Assembly (NCBI RefSeq): GCF_025144725.1
Contig: NZ_JALXKS010000001.1
Location: 62,001-126,000 of the forward strand
Source of the DNA: Brevibacterium sp. p3-SID960
Lineage (GTDB): Bacteria > Actinomycetota > Actinomycetes > Actinomycetales > Brevibacteriaceae
Direction of reading: 5' to 3'
Length of the DNA stretch: 64,000 nucleotides
Shown here: positions 5,689 to 14,128 of the stretch, piece after piece
Layout of the letters: every line of letters begins with the position of its first letter
How positions within the stretch are numbered: position 1 is the first letter of the stretch
Position numbers and translations under genes: made by a program
Notes under the pieces: model-generated
The model's database searches: none
Seen by the model: only the letters and a program-made list of their open reading frames with translations
What the model was told of the DNA's origin: nothing

Positions 5689-8153
5689 TGCTGGTCTCCT
5701 CGGCGCATGCCGCGCAAGCGGGCTTCGCGCAGGCGCTCACGAGCCTGGCGTTCGATCTCAGCTTGGGCCTGCAGCTTCTGCCGCGAGGAGTTGTGCAGCT
5801 GTTGGCGCGGCATCACGGTCGTCTCGGCGTCACCGGGATCCGGCTCGGCTCCCGGCTGGGGTGTCAGCACGGTGGTGGCCGAGTCATCGTCGTCCTCCCC
5901 GGCTGCTGAGGTGCGCAGGACAGTCGTCTCGTCCTCACCGGCCGCGTGGCTGCCGGTTCTGCTGCTGGCTGAGGGCAGGACCGTGGTGGCGTCCTCGTCG
6001 GGAGCTGGTGATTCAGCTTCCAGCTGAGGGCCAGCTTCCCTCGCAGCGTCCGCCCGCTGGTGTCCGTCTGCCGGCTGCTCACCGGCGGTCGCGGGCTGAC
6101 CCACGACCGGGGGCTGGGGGCGGATGCCCTGGGTTGTCAGCGTCCGGTCGACGGCTGCGGCGATGTCGGCGGCCACAGTATCGGGGTCGCGGTCGGCGTC
6201 GATGACGACGTAGCGCTGCGGTTCTGCCGCGGCCATGTCGAGGAACGCCTGCCGGACCCGAGAATGGAACTCGAGGCCGGCCCGGTCGAGGTGGTTGGCC
6301 CCGCCGCGGGATTCGGTGCGTGCGTTCGCTGCCGCCGGATCCATGTCGAGGATGATCGTCAGGTGCGGGATGAGCCCGGTCGTCGCCCAGCGGGAGATCG
6401 CCCCGACCTCGGCGACCGAGAGCTGCCGGCCGGCTGACTGGTAGGCCAGCGAGGAATCGATGTAGCGATCGGTCATGACGACACCGCCGGCGGTGAGCCA
6501 CGGGTCGACGCGGTCGGCGATGTGGTGGGCGCGATCCGCTGCGAAGAGCAGTGCCTCAGCGCGTTGGGCCACTCCCCTGCCGCCCAGCAGGACGTCGCGG
6601 ATGCGCTGTCCGGCCTCGGTGCCGCCGGGTTCGCGGGTGGTGTGGACATCGGTGAAGCCGCGGGCGGCCAGGTGCTCGCCGAGCTTGCGGATCTGGGTGG
6701 TCTTGCCGACCCCGTCGCCGCCTTCGAAGGCGATGAACAGCCCGCGCTCGGCGAGCCTGCGGACAGCGTCGACCGCACCCGGCTGGGGGCCGGCTACCGC
6801 CTCGGGGCCGGCCACCGCCTCGGGCCCGGCGAACGGCGCCGCGGGAGTTCTCGTGCGGGTGACGGGTGCACGAAAGGCGTGGACGAGGTCGACTCCGAGG
6901 CCGCGCACGCCCAGCGGGGAGAACGTCACGATCGCGATAATGCCGGCGACGATGGTGAGCAGGCCGGGGACGATGTAGGCGACCGCGGTGGTGGTGACCT
7001 CCCAGACCAAGAAGGCAGTCACCGGGACGTCGAGCGCGGTGCCGAGCCAGGTCAGCAGCAGCGCGGCGAAGGCGCCGATGCCGAGTCCGATGCGGCGGGA
7101 GAACGCATATGGCTGGGCGCGCACGCCGATGCCGACGACGAATGCTGCGGCGCCGGAGAGAATCGCTATGCCCGAGAGCTCTTTGAGCGCGCCGATGAGG
7201 ACGAGCAGCACGCCGACGATGAGCACGGCGAAAGAGGTCAGGCGTGGGCGCGTCATGCCTGGGGCGAAGGTCGGCCCGGCTTCGAAGCCGGCGGCCCAGC
7301 CGACGAGGGCGGCGCACAGGATCGCGTAGGTGCCGGCCTGGCCGAAGCTGAGGTCGGCGACGACGATCTGGGGCAGCGCGACGATGACGCCGAGCCCGGC
7401 GAAGAGGACGTAGCAGGCCCAGGGGCGGGCGATCTCGGCCTCGCCGCGGCCGTGGTGCTGAGCAGGGAACGCGCCGGTGGTCTGGTCGACGGAGTCGGCG
7501 GAGACCGGCAGCAGGAAGGAGGCGATCGCCCCGGCGAGCAAGACGAGGGCGGCCAACAGCAGCAGCCAGCGCTGGGCGGGCACGCCGGCGGAGACGCCCG
7601 AGGCGATCTGGGCGATGTAGGTGACGAACAGGCCGAGGCCGGCGGCGACACCAACCGAGCGCCACGGTTTCCGGTGCACTCCCGGGGCCTGGCGGACGAG
7701 CAGGGCGACCATAACTGCCAGCAGCAGGCCAGTGAGCCAGGCGAGCCAGACGGAGGGGAAGAAGAAGAGGAACAGGCCCGATACTCCGGCGGCTGCGGCT
7801 GCAGAGGACAGCACTCGGCCGCCGGTGGTCGACAGGCGTGGGCCGAGCAGCGACGTCGGCAGGAACAGGCCGGCTGATGTGACGACGAGGAGGACCGTGA
7901 GTGCGATCGCGCCGCGGCGGACGCTGAACTCGCCGACCTCCCAGACCGGCTGGACGCTGTGCAGGTCAGCTGGCAGGCCGGTGTCGAAGAAGCCCATGAC
8001 GCCAGCGAGACCGAAAGCGATCGCGCCGGTGGCCAGCAGCAGCAGCCAGGCGCCGATCTCCAATCCGAGCGGGACGAGCGGTGCGAGCGGATGCCGTCTG
8101 GGCGCCGCGGGTGCGGCTGCGGACGCGCCGCTCGGGGGATTCGGAGTTGTCAT
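5685..8153 (-). CDS. tmk: Membrane-domain/thymidylate kinase fusion with Thr-rich tail
   Basis: An 822-residue protein with three parts. Residues about 28-430 form a membrane domain with roughly 11-12 hydrophobic segments, MFS-like in look. Residues 470-672 are dTMP kinase: P-loop FEGGDGVGKTT (about 476-486), REPGGT, and TDRYIDSSLAYQ with the catalytic Asp-Arg. The tail from 690 on is disordered and acidic and has four [DA]-x-T-T-V-[LM] motifs at about 723, 743, 760 and 778, then a basic helix. The kinase phosphorylates dTMP for dTTP synthesis. Membrane-fused tmk is known in actinobacteria such as Streptomyces. I choose the ATG at 8153 over the GTG at 8156 because GGAG is better spaced. It is followed by holB in an operon. 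Confidence 0.92.
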   Translation of the reverse strand: MTTPNPPSGASAAAPAAPRRHPLAPLVPLGLEIGAWLLLLATGAIAFGLAGVMGFFDTGLPADLHSVQPVWEVGEFSVRRGAIALTVLLVVTSAGLFLPTSLLGPRLSTTGGRVLSSAAAAAGVSGLFLFFFPSVWLAWLTGLLLAVMVALLVRQAPGVHRKPWRSVGVAAGLGLFVTYIAQIASGVSAGVPAQRWLLLLAALVLLAGAIASFLLPVSADSVDQTTGAFPAQHHGRGEAEIARPWACYVLFAGLGVIVALPQIVVADLSFGQAGTYAILCAALVGWAAGFEAGPTFAPGMTRPRLTSFAVLIVGVLLVLIGALKELSGIAILSGAAAFVVGIGVRAQPYAFSRRIGLGIGAFAALLLTWLGTALDVPVTAFLVWEVTTTAVAYIVPGLLTIVAGIIAIVTFSPLGVRGLGVDLVHAFRAPVTRTRTPAAPFAGPEAVAGPEAVAGPQPGAVDAVRRLAERGLFIAFEGGDGVGKTTQIRKLGEHLAARGFTDVHTTREPGGTEAGQRIRDVLLGGRGVAQRAEALLFAADRAHHIADRVDPWLTAGGVVMTDRYIDSSLAYQSAGRQLSVAEVGAISRWATTGLIPHLTIILDMDPAAANARTESRGGANHLDRAGLEFHSRVRQAFLDMAAAEPQRYVVIDADRDPDTVAADIAAAVDRTLTTQGIRPQPPVVGQPATAGEQPADGHQRADAAREAGPQLEAESPAPDEDATTVLPSASSRTGSHAAGEDETTVLRTSAAGEDDDDSATTVLTPQPGAEPDPGDAETTVMPRQQLHNSSRQKLQAQAEIERQARERLREARLRGMRRGDQQ

Positions 8154-8291
8154 CACATCTCCACGATACTCATCGGCTCGGACATCGACGATGTCAGCCT
8201 ACGAGGCCCACCTGTCGGCTTGCTGGACGTGCTGGTGCGCACCGCGCGAGCACGGAATCCTGCAGGGGACACGGCACGGTGCGGCCGCGGT

Positions 8292-8297
8292 TATCCT
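8292..8297 (+). promoter_or_regulatory. -10 element for a leaderless lipoate-ligase-like transcript
   Basis: TATCCT ends 6 nt before the GTG start at 8304, and no Shine-Dalgarno sequence is present. This spacing is typical of leaderless transcription in actinobacteria. Confidence 0.45.
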
Positions 8298-8303
8298 GTC
8301 TAG

Positions 8304-9146
8304 GTGACCGACACCGACTCCCGTGACGCAGCCGGCCGGCCTGCTGGTTCTGCCGTGCCGGCCGGGGCCGCTCCCCTGACCGACGGCCGGCCCGCGCCTG
8401 CCCGCATCCGGCTGCACCGCCTCGGACGCGGGACCGATGACCCAGTCGATGCGCTCTCCCTGGCTCGAGTGCTGCTCGATGAGGTGCGGGCCGGGCAGCG
8501 GCCGGGTGTGCTGCGGATCTACCGGCCGGAGCCGACAGTCGCCTTCGGTGCCCGCGACCGGTTCCTGCCCGGCTTTCCCGCCGCCGTCGAGGCGGCGCGT
8601 GCTCACGGGTTCACGCCGGTGCTGCGTTCGCTCGGCGGGCGGGTGGCCCCGTATCACCGCGGCAGCCTCGTCATCGATCACATCGAGCCGGCCTCGACGC
8701 TGCTCTCAGGCACGCAGGGCCGGTTCACGGACTTCGGGGCGATGTACGCCCAGGTGCTGCGCTCGCTCGGCATCGACGCGCGCCTCGGCGAGATCCCGGG
8801 CGAGTACTGCCCCGGTGAGCACAGCGTCAACGTTGCAGGGAGGATCAAGGCGATCGGCACGGCGCAGCGGGTGACGGCAGCCGGCTGGCTGTTCTCGTCG
8901 TCGATCGTCGTGACCGACCCGGATCCGATCCGAGCGGTGCTCACCGATGTCGAAGCGGCCCTTGGTGTCGAGTGGGATCCGGCGACCGGCGGGTCGATCA
9001 GCGAGGTGCATCCCGAGGTGACGGTCGAGGCGGTCACCGAGGCCTTCGACGCCGCCTATGGCACCGCCTATGAGGTGGTGGCCGGCCAGATCGGTGAGGA
9101 GACGTTGGCCGCGGCTGCTGAGTACCGGAATAAGCACGAGCTGTAA
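8304..9146 (+). CDS. Lipoate/octanoate-protein ligase-family protein
   Basis: A 280-residue cytosolic protein of the BPL/LplA/LipB fold. Recognisable elements are the RSLGGRVAPYHRGSL segment (equivalent to the RRxTGGxAxxH motif but with the first Thr and Ala altered), the Cys in GEYCPGEHSVN and the lysine in GRIKAIGTAQRV. The first 40 residues are a disordered, Ala/Pro-rich extension, so a downstream start is possible, though the GTG at 8304 agrees with a leaderless promoter. Members of this family attach lipoyl, octanoyl or biotinyl groups to carrier domains. The changed TGG motif leaves the donor and the catalytic status open. Confidence 0.78.
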   Translation: MTDTDSRDAAGRPAGSAVPAGAAPLTDGRPAPARIRLHRLGRGTDDPVDALSLARVLLDEVRAGQRPGVLRIYRPEPTVAFGARDRFLPGFPAAVEAARAHGFTPVLRSLGGRVAPYHRGSLVIDHIEPASTLLSGTQGRFTDFGAMYAQVLRSLGIDARLGEIPGEYCPGEHSVNVAGRIKAIGTAQRVTAAGWLFSSSIVVTDPDPIRAVLTDVEAALGVEWDPATGGSISEVHPEVTVEAVTEAFDAAYGTAYEVVAGQIGEETLAAAAEYRNKHEL

Positions 9147-9195
9147 GCGGCTGAAGCGCCGCAGCAACGGCGCCGCTGAAACGCCGCAGCAACGG
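9147..9195 (+). repeat. Two 24 nt direct repeats after the lipoate-ligase-like gene
   Basis: Copies at 9147-9170 and 9172-9195 differ at two bases; both contain cgccgcagcaacgg. The repeat lies between the stop codon and the terminator. Confidence 0.7.
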
Positions 9196-9198
9196 CTG

Positions 9199-9230
9199 AG
9201 CCCCGCCAGCCGGTGGGGCTGACGGGGCTC
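9199..9230. terminator. Terminator between convergent lipoate-ligase-like gene and topA
   Basis: A 14 bp stem with one mismatch (GAGCCCCG-CCAGCC paired with GGCTGA-CGGGGCTC) lies in the 98 nt gap between two convergent genes and could serve both. Confidence 0.6.
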
Positions 9231-9244
9231 TGCGCTCGCTCAGA

Positions 9245-12127
9245 TCAGGGCGTCTTCGGCGTGGCCGTAGACGTCTTCTTCGCAGCCGTGGTCTTCTTCG
9301 CAGCGGTCGTGCGCGCGGTCGTCGACTTCTTCGCAGTCGTCGATTTCGCCGCCGTCGACTTCTTCGCGGAGGACGATTTGGCCGTCGTCTTCTTCGCCGT
9401 CGTCTTCTTGGCGGTCGTGCGCTTCTTCGCCGGTCCCTTCGCCCGCTTCTCCGCAAGCAGCTGGAAGGCCCGCTCGGCGGTGATCGAGTCGACGGCGTCG
9501 TCCTTGCGCAGGGTCGCGTTCGTCGTCCCGTCGGTGACGTAGGGGCCGAAGCGGCCGTCCTTGAGCACGACCGGCTTCTTCGACTCCGGGTCCTCGCCGA
9601 ACTCCTTGAGCGGGGCGGCGGCCGCACGGCGGCCGCGCTGCTTGGGCTGGGCGTAGATCGCCAGCGCCTCCTCCAGGGTGATGTTGAAGATCTGCTCTTC
9701 TGTCTCCAGCGACCGCGAATCGCTGCCCTTCTTCAGGTAGGGACCGTACCGGCCGTTCTGCGCGGTGATGACCTCGCCCTCGGCGTCGGCTCCCACCTCG
9801 CGCGGCAGGCTCAGCAGCTTCAGCGCCGTCGCCAGGTCGACTGTGGCCGGGTCCATCGACTTGAACAGCGAGGCCGTGCGCGGCTTGGGCTTCTTGGCCC
9901 CGCGCTTGGGCTTCTCCTCCGGTTCGGGCAGGATCTCGGTGACGTAGGGGCCGAACCGGCCGGACTTCGCCACGATCGTGTGGCCGGACTCCGGGTCGAC
10001 ACCGAGCTCGCGATCGCCCTGTCCCTGTTCGGCGATGAGCTCACGGGCCTTCTCGGCAGTCAGCTCATCGGGGGCCAGGTCATCGGGCACGGAGACGCGG
10101 ATCGGTGCCGGCTCCCCAGACTCCCCCTCACCCTTGGCAGCAGCCTTCGCACCGGCCTGCTCGGCTGCGGCCTTCGCCCCAGCCCCGGCAGCTGCCTCCG
10201 GCGAGACCTCCAGATACGGCCCGTACCGGCCGACCCTGAGCACGATGCCCTCAGCGATGTCGATCGAGTTGATCGCCCGCGCATCGATGTCGCCTAAGTC
10301 GTCGACTGTCGGCTTGAGACCGTCGTGGTCAGCCCCGGTGCCAAAGTAGAACTCGCTGAGCCACTGGCTGCGCTCCTTCGCACCTCCGGCGATCGCGTCG
10401 AGGTCGGCTTCGAGAGCTGCAGTGAACTGGTAGTCAACAAGCCCTCCGAAGTGCTCTTCGAGCAGCCGGACGACGGAGAACGCCAGCCAGCTGGGCACCA
10501 GCGCGCTGCCGCGTTCGGTGACGTAGCCGCGATCCTGGATCGTCGAGATGATCGCCGCGTACGTCGACGGCCGGCCGATGCCGAGCTCTTCGAGCCGCTT
10601 GACGAGACTGGCCTCGGTGAAGCGCGGCGGCGGTGCAGTCGTGTGGCCGTCGGCCTCGGCGCGAGCGACGGAGATCGCCTGGCCTTCTTCGACCTCCGGC
10701 AGCCGGCCGCCCTCCTTGGCGGCGTAGCGTTCAGCGTCACGGCCCTCCTCATAGGCGGCGAGGAAGCCGCGGAAGGTGATGACCGTGCCCGAGGCGGTGA
10801 AGCCCGCCGTCCTGTCCTCACCGAGGTCGGCAGTGATGCGCATCGTGGCCGTCTTGCCCTTGGCGTCGGCCATCTGGCTGGCGAGGGTGCGCTTCCAGAT
10901 GAGGTCGTAGAGCCGGAACTCATCGCCGGAGAGCTTCCCGGAGACCTGGGCCGGGGTGCGGAAGGAGTCACCGGCAGGACGGATCGCTTCATGAGCCTCC
11001 TGCGCAGACTTCTGCTTCTGCGCGTACACCCGGGCCGACTCCGGGACGTATTCGGGGCCGTAGAGTTCGGCGATCTGATTCCGGGCGGCGGTCACCGCCT
11101 GCGTCGACAGCGCCGAGGAGTCGGTTCGCATGTACGTGATGTAGCCGTTCTCGTACAGCGACTGGGCGGTGCGCATCGCCTGACGGGCGGTCATCCGCAG
11201 CTTGCGGCCGGCCTCCTGCTGCAGGGTCGAAGTGGTGAACGGCGCAGCCGGGCGGCGCGAGTACGGCTTCGTCTCCAGCGCCGTGACACGCAGGCTGTCC
11301 TTCGCCGAGGTGGTGAGCTGGCCGGCGAGTTCGGTCGCCATGTCCTCGGTCAGGACGACGACCTCGGAGGCGGCTTTCTCCTTCAGCTGCCCGGCATCGT
11401 CGAAATCACGGCCGCCGGCGACCCGCTGGCCGTGATACGTCGTCAGGCGGGCGGCGAACTCGGCGCCCGAGCCGGGCACAGCCAGGTCGATGTCGAGGTC
11501 CCAGTAGTGGGCAGGCACGAAGGCCATCCGCTCGCGTTCGCGTTCGACGACGAGGCGGGTGGCCACCGACTGCACACGGCCGGCTGAGAGCCCGGCGCGG
11601 ACCTTGCGCCAGAGCACCGGCGAGACCTCATAGCCGTAGAGCCGGTCGAGGATGCGGCGGGTCTCCTGCGCGTCGACCAGCGAGTAGTCCAGTTCGCGGG
11701 TGCTCTCCAGGGCGCGTGCGATCGCCTCGGGAGTGATCTCGTGGAACACCATCCGCTTAACCGGGACCGTGGGCTTGAGGACTTCGAGCAGGTGCCAGGC
11801 GATCGCCTCACCCTCACGGTCCTCGTCTGTTGCCAGATAGAGTTCGTCGGCGTCCTTGAGCAGCCGCTTGAGCTCGGTGACCTTCTTCTTCTTATCCGGG
11901 GCGACCCGGTAGTACGGCTCGAAGTCGGAGTCGACATCGACGGCGAACTTGCCGAACGGGCCCTTCTTCATATCCGCAGGCAGCTCCGAGGGCTGCGGCA
12001 GGTCTCGGATATGGCCCACCGAGGCTTCGACGTCGTAGCCGTCCCCGAGGTAGCCCACGATGGTGCGGGCTTTGGTCGGAGACTCGACGATGACGAGCCG
12101 GCGCGGCTGAGCAGCCGTTTGTGCCAC
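9245..12127 (-). CDS. topA: DNA topoisomerase I
   Basis: A 960-residue type IA topoisomerase that relaxes negative supercoils. The Toprim domain starts at residue 9 (RRLVIVESPTKART) and holds the acidic ATDEDREGEAI motif. The active-site Tyr lies in ENGYITYMRTDS near residue 339. C-terminal topoisomerase repeats with G-R-[FY]-G-P-Y motifs recur four times between about 630 and 890, the actinobacterial arrangement without zinc fingers. The last 60 residues are Lys/Ala/Thr repeats (TAKKTTAKK type), a basic tail that in actinobacterial TopA aids processivity. The GTG start at 12127 follows AAAGGGA. Confidence 0.97.
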   Translation of the reverse strand: MAQTAAQPRRLVIVESPTKARTIVGYLGDGYDVEASVGHIRDLPQPSELPADMKKGPFGKFAVDVDSDFEPYYRVAPDKKKKVTELKRLLKDADELYLATDEDREGEAIAWHLLEVLKPTVPVKRMVFHEITPEAIARALESTRELDYSLVDAQETRRILDRLYGYEVSPVLWRKVRAGLSAGRVQSVATRLVVERERERMAFVPAHYWDLDIDLAVPGSGAEFAARLTTYHGQRVAGGRDFDDAGQLKEKAASEVVVLTEDMATELAGQLTTSAKDSLRVTALETKPYSRRPAAPFTTSTLQQEAGRKLRMTARQAMRTAQSLYENGYITYMRTDSSALSTQAVTAARNQIAELYGPEYVPESARVYAQKQKSAQEAHEAIRPAGDSFRTPAQVSGKLSGDEFRLYDLIWKRTLASQMADAKGKTATMRITADLGEDRTAGFTASGTVITFRGFLAAYEEGRDAERYAAKEGGRLPEVEEGQAISVARAEADGHTTAPPPRFTEASLVKRLEELGIGRPSTYAAIISTIQDRGYVTERGSALVPSWLAFSVVRLLEEHFGGLVDYQFTAALEADLDAIAGGAKERSQWLSEFYFGTGADHDGLKPTVDDLGDIDARAINSIDIAEGIVLRVGRYGPYLEVSPEAAAGAGAKAAAEQAGAKAAAKGEGESGEPAPIRVSVPDDLAPDELTAEKARELIAEQGQGDRELGVDPESGHTIVAKSGRFGPYVTEILPEPEEKPKRGAKKPKPRTASLFKSMDPATVDLATALKLLSLPREVGADAEGEVITAQNGRYGPYLKKGSDSRSLETEEQIFNITLEEALAIYAQPKQRGRRAAAAPLKEFGEDPESKKPVVLKDGRFGPYVTDGTTNATLRKDDAVDSITAERAFQLLAEKRAKGPAKKRTTAKKTTAKKTTAKSSSAKKSTAAKSTTAKKSTTARTTAAKKTTAAKKTSTATPKTP

Positions 12128-12252
12128 GAGGTTCCCTTTCGACGGAATGTGCGCGGAGCGACGGGCGGCACCGCAGCGGCCGGACGGTCCTTGACTGGCC
12201 GCACAGTGGCTTACACCTTACAGAACTTAGCATCCGCCGCTCACGGCGACCC

Positions 12253-14064
12253 TCAGCGCGTGCTCAACTCCCGATCGCCGGGTTCGAGCACCGGGAACAG
12301 GAATCCGTCGGCCAGCAGCCGGCGGACCTGCCCGGTCAGCTGGGCGCGCAGGGCGGCCGGGTCGGCGTCGAGCAGCTGGGCGAGCGCATCGCTGATGGCG
12401 CCGAGTGTCAGGCTGCCGTCGCTGACGCCGAGGAGTCCGGCCAGGGCGGTGTCGGCGGTGATGGTGCGCCCGAATCCGGTGCCCTGTTCATAGGTGATGG
12501 TGTGCGGTTCGTCCTCACCGGGGGTGTGGTGGCGGTGCTCGACGAGATCCTGGCCGCGGATGAACGCAGTGCGCTCCAGGCCCGCGTCGTCGGTGCCGGC
12601 GAGCCATTCGAGGACGGCCAGCCGGGTGTCGAGCACGGCAGCCAGTGTGGCGGTGTCGCCGGCGAGCGGCCCGGTCTCCCGGAGATGGTGCAGCGCCCGT
12701 TGCGAAGGTGTGGGTGCCCGGTGCGAAGGTGTGGGTGCCCGGTGCGAAGGTGTGGGTGCTCGGTGCATGCGGATCCACCCGAATCCGATGCGTGCGACCC
12801 CGCGGGTGCCGAAGTCGTGCAGCCAGGCGGCGGTGTCGACCTGCCACCGGTCGCTCATCCGGGCCACTCCGCCGTCGCGGATCCACGTTTCGGCGTAGGC
12901 GACGGGGTCGAGGTGCTCGCGTTCGATGAGCAGCATCGAGGTTTCGGCTGCCGGGCTGCCGGGCGTGCTCAGCTCCTCGCACCAGCGGATCGGTGCCGGC
13001 ACCTCGGTCACCACCGCCTCGGGCACGGTGAGCCCGCCGGACGGATCGCCGGGTGCGCTGTGCTTGCCGGCGGCGTGGTACTCCCAGTTGCCCAGCAGCA
13101 CCGCATTGCCGTCCGGGCGCAGCCGTTCGGGGATGCCGGCGATGAGCCCGGCCATGATCGTGTCGCCTGGCTGCCCGCCGTCGCGGTATTCGAAGGCCTG
13201 GGTCTGGCCCTGCGGGGTGATGACGAACGGCGGATTGGCCACGAGCAGGTCAACCGGTTCGTCGATCGGCGTGAGCATGTCGCCTGCCCGGAATTCGATC
13301 GACTCGATGCCGTTGAGCCCGGCGTTGAGCTCGGCGATGGCGAGCGCCCGGCCGGAGATGTCGGTGGCGATGACGCGCTGGCTGTGGGCGGCGAGCAGCA
13401 GCGCCTGGATACCGCAGCCGGTGCCGATGTCGCAGGACAGCTCGACGGGCATGCGCGGGGTGATCGCCGCCAGCGTCCGGCCTGCTCCCCCGAGCCCGAG
13501 GACGTGGTCACCTGCCAGCGGTTCGCCGCGGGTCAGGGTGCCCCAGTCGGCGGCGATGAGCAGCCCGTCGAAGGTCGTGATCGTCAGCGCCGCACGCACA
13601 TGACCGTCACCGGTGCCGCCGGTGCCGGTGGTGCCGCTGCCGTTGGCGCCGCCGGTGGTGCCACCGGTGCCGGTGGAGGTGGCCTCGCCGGAGGTCTTGC
13701 CAGAGGCGTTGCTGCCCGTCTCACCTGCGTCGATGAGCCAGCCGTCTGCGCGCAGCGCGCCATACAGCTCAGGCCCGCACGCCTCGGCGACGTCACCGGC
13801 GTCCACGGCCTGGTCGAGGGTGAAGAGCAGGGCGAGCACCGCCTCGGGCGCGGGGATCTCACCGGCAGCCACGCGGGCCTGGGTCTGTACGATCGCCGGA
13901 GCGGCGTTCGACCGCTCGATCGCCGCCTGGGCGTGGGTGTCCCACAGCGGCGCGGCCTCCGGGCTGAACGGGAAGGATTCTCTGAGCAGCTCGGCCAGCC
14001 GGCGCAGGGTGGTCTCGTGGGAAGCCGGGACCGGGACCGAGGCGGAGGTGGGCGTGGTGTTCAC
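12253..14064 (-). CDS. Class I SAM methyltransferase, HemK/PrmC-like with actinobacterial flanking domains
   Basis: About 603 residues. The N-terminal part matches the winged-helix-like domain that precedes the methyltransferase in this actinobacterial family. The SAM-binding motif DIGTGCGIQALLLA is near residue 253 and the substrate-amide motif NPPF near 312, as in enzymes that methylate Gln or Asn side chains or N6-adenine. A C-terminal domain of about 230 residues follows. Two low-complexity inserts are visible: Gly/Thr-rich at about 147-183 and three HRAPTPS units at about 432-452. The GTG at 14064 stands 7 nt after TACAGT on the minus strand, a leaderless pattern; an in-frame GTG at 14073 is the alternative. 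The target protein is unknown. Confidence 0.82.
   Translation of the reverse strand: MNTTPTSASVPVPASHETTLRRLAELLRESFPFSPEAAPLWDTHAQAAIERSNAAPAIVQTQARVAAGEIPAPEAVLALLFTLDQAVDAGDVAEACGPELYGALRADGWLIDAGETGSNASGKTSGEATSTGTGGTTGGANGSGTTGTGGTGDGHVRAALTITTFDGLLIAADWGTLTRGEPLAGDHVLGLGGAGRTLAAITPRMPVELSCDIGTGCGIQALLLAAHSQRVIATDISGRALAIAELNAGLNGIESIEFRAGDMLTPIDEPVDLLVANPPFVITPQGQTQAFEYRDGGQPGDTIMAGLIAGIPERLRPDGNAVLLGNWEYHAAGKHSAPGDPSGGLTVPEAVVTEVPAPIRWCEELSTPGSPAAETSMLLIEREHLDPVAYAETWIRDGGVARMSDRWQVDTAAWLHDFGTRGVARIGFGWIRMHRAPTPSHRAPTPSHRAPTPSQRALHHLRETGPLAGDTATLAAVLDTRLAVLEWLAGTDDAGLERTAFIRGQDLVEHRHHTPGEDEPHTITYEQGTGFGRTITADTALAGLLGVSDGSLTLGAISDALAQLLDADPAALRAQLTGQVRRLLADGFLFPVLEPGDRELSTR
12701..12763 (-). 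repeat. Three 21 nt tandem repeats inside the methyltransferase gene
   Basis: Units at 12701, 12722 and 12743 contain GAAGGTGTGGG and encode repeated HRAPTPS. The array keeps the frame and lies in a linker, so it is probably tolerated slippage expansion. The core resembles the GAGGTGTGGG repeat found in dnaX and upstream of the PBP gene. Confidence 0.85.
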
Positions 14065-14128
14065 GTGCCCCACTGTACGAGACCGGCTGGGTGCGGTGGT
14101 GTCCTGGCCGGGTGGGACAATGGGGCCT

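Noticed and set aside
13613-14128. N-terminal extension of the helicase
   Set aside because: It overlaps the divergent methyltransferase and has no helicase similarity.
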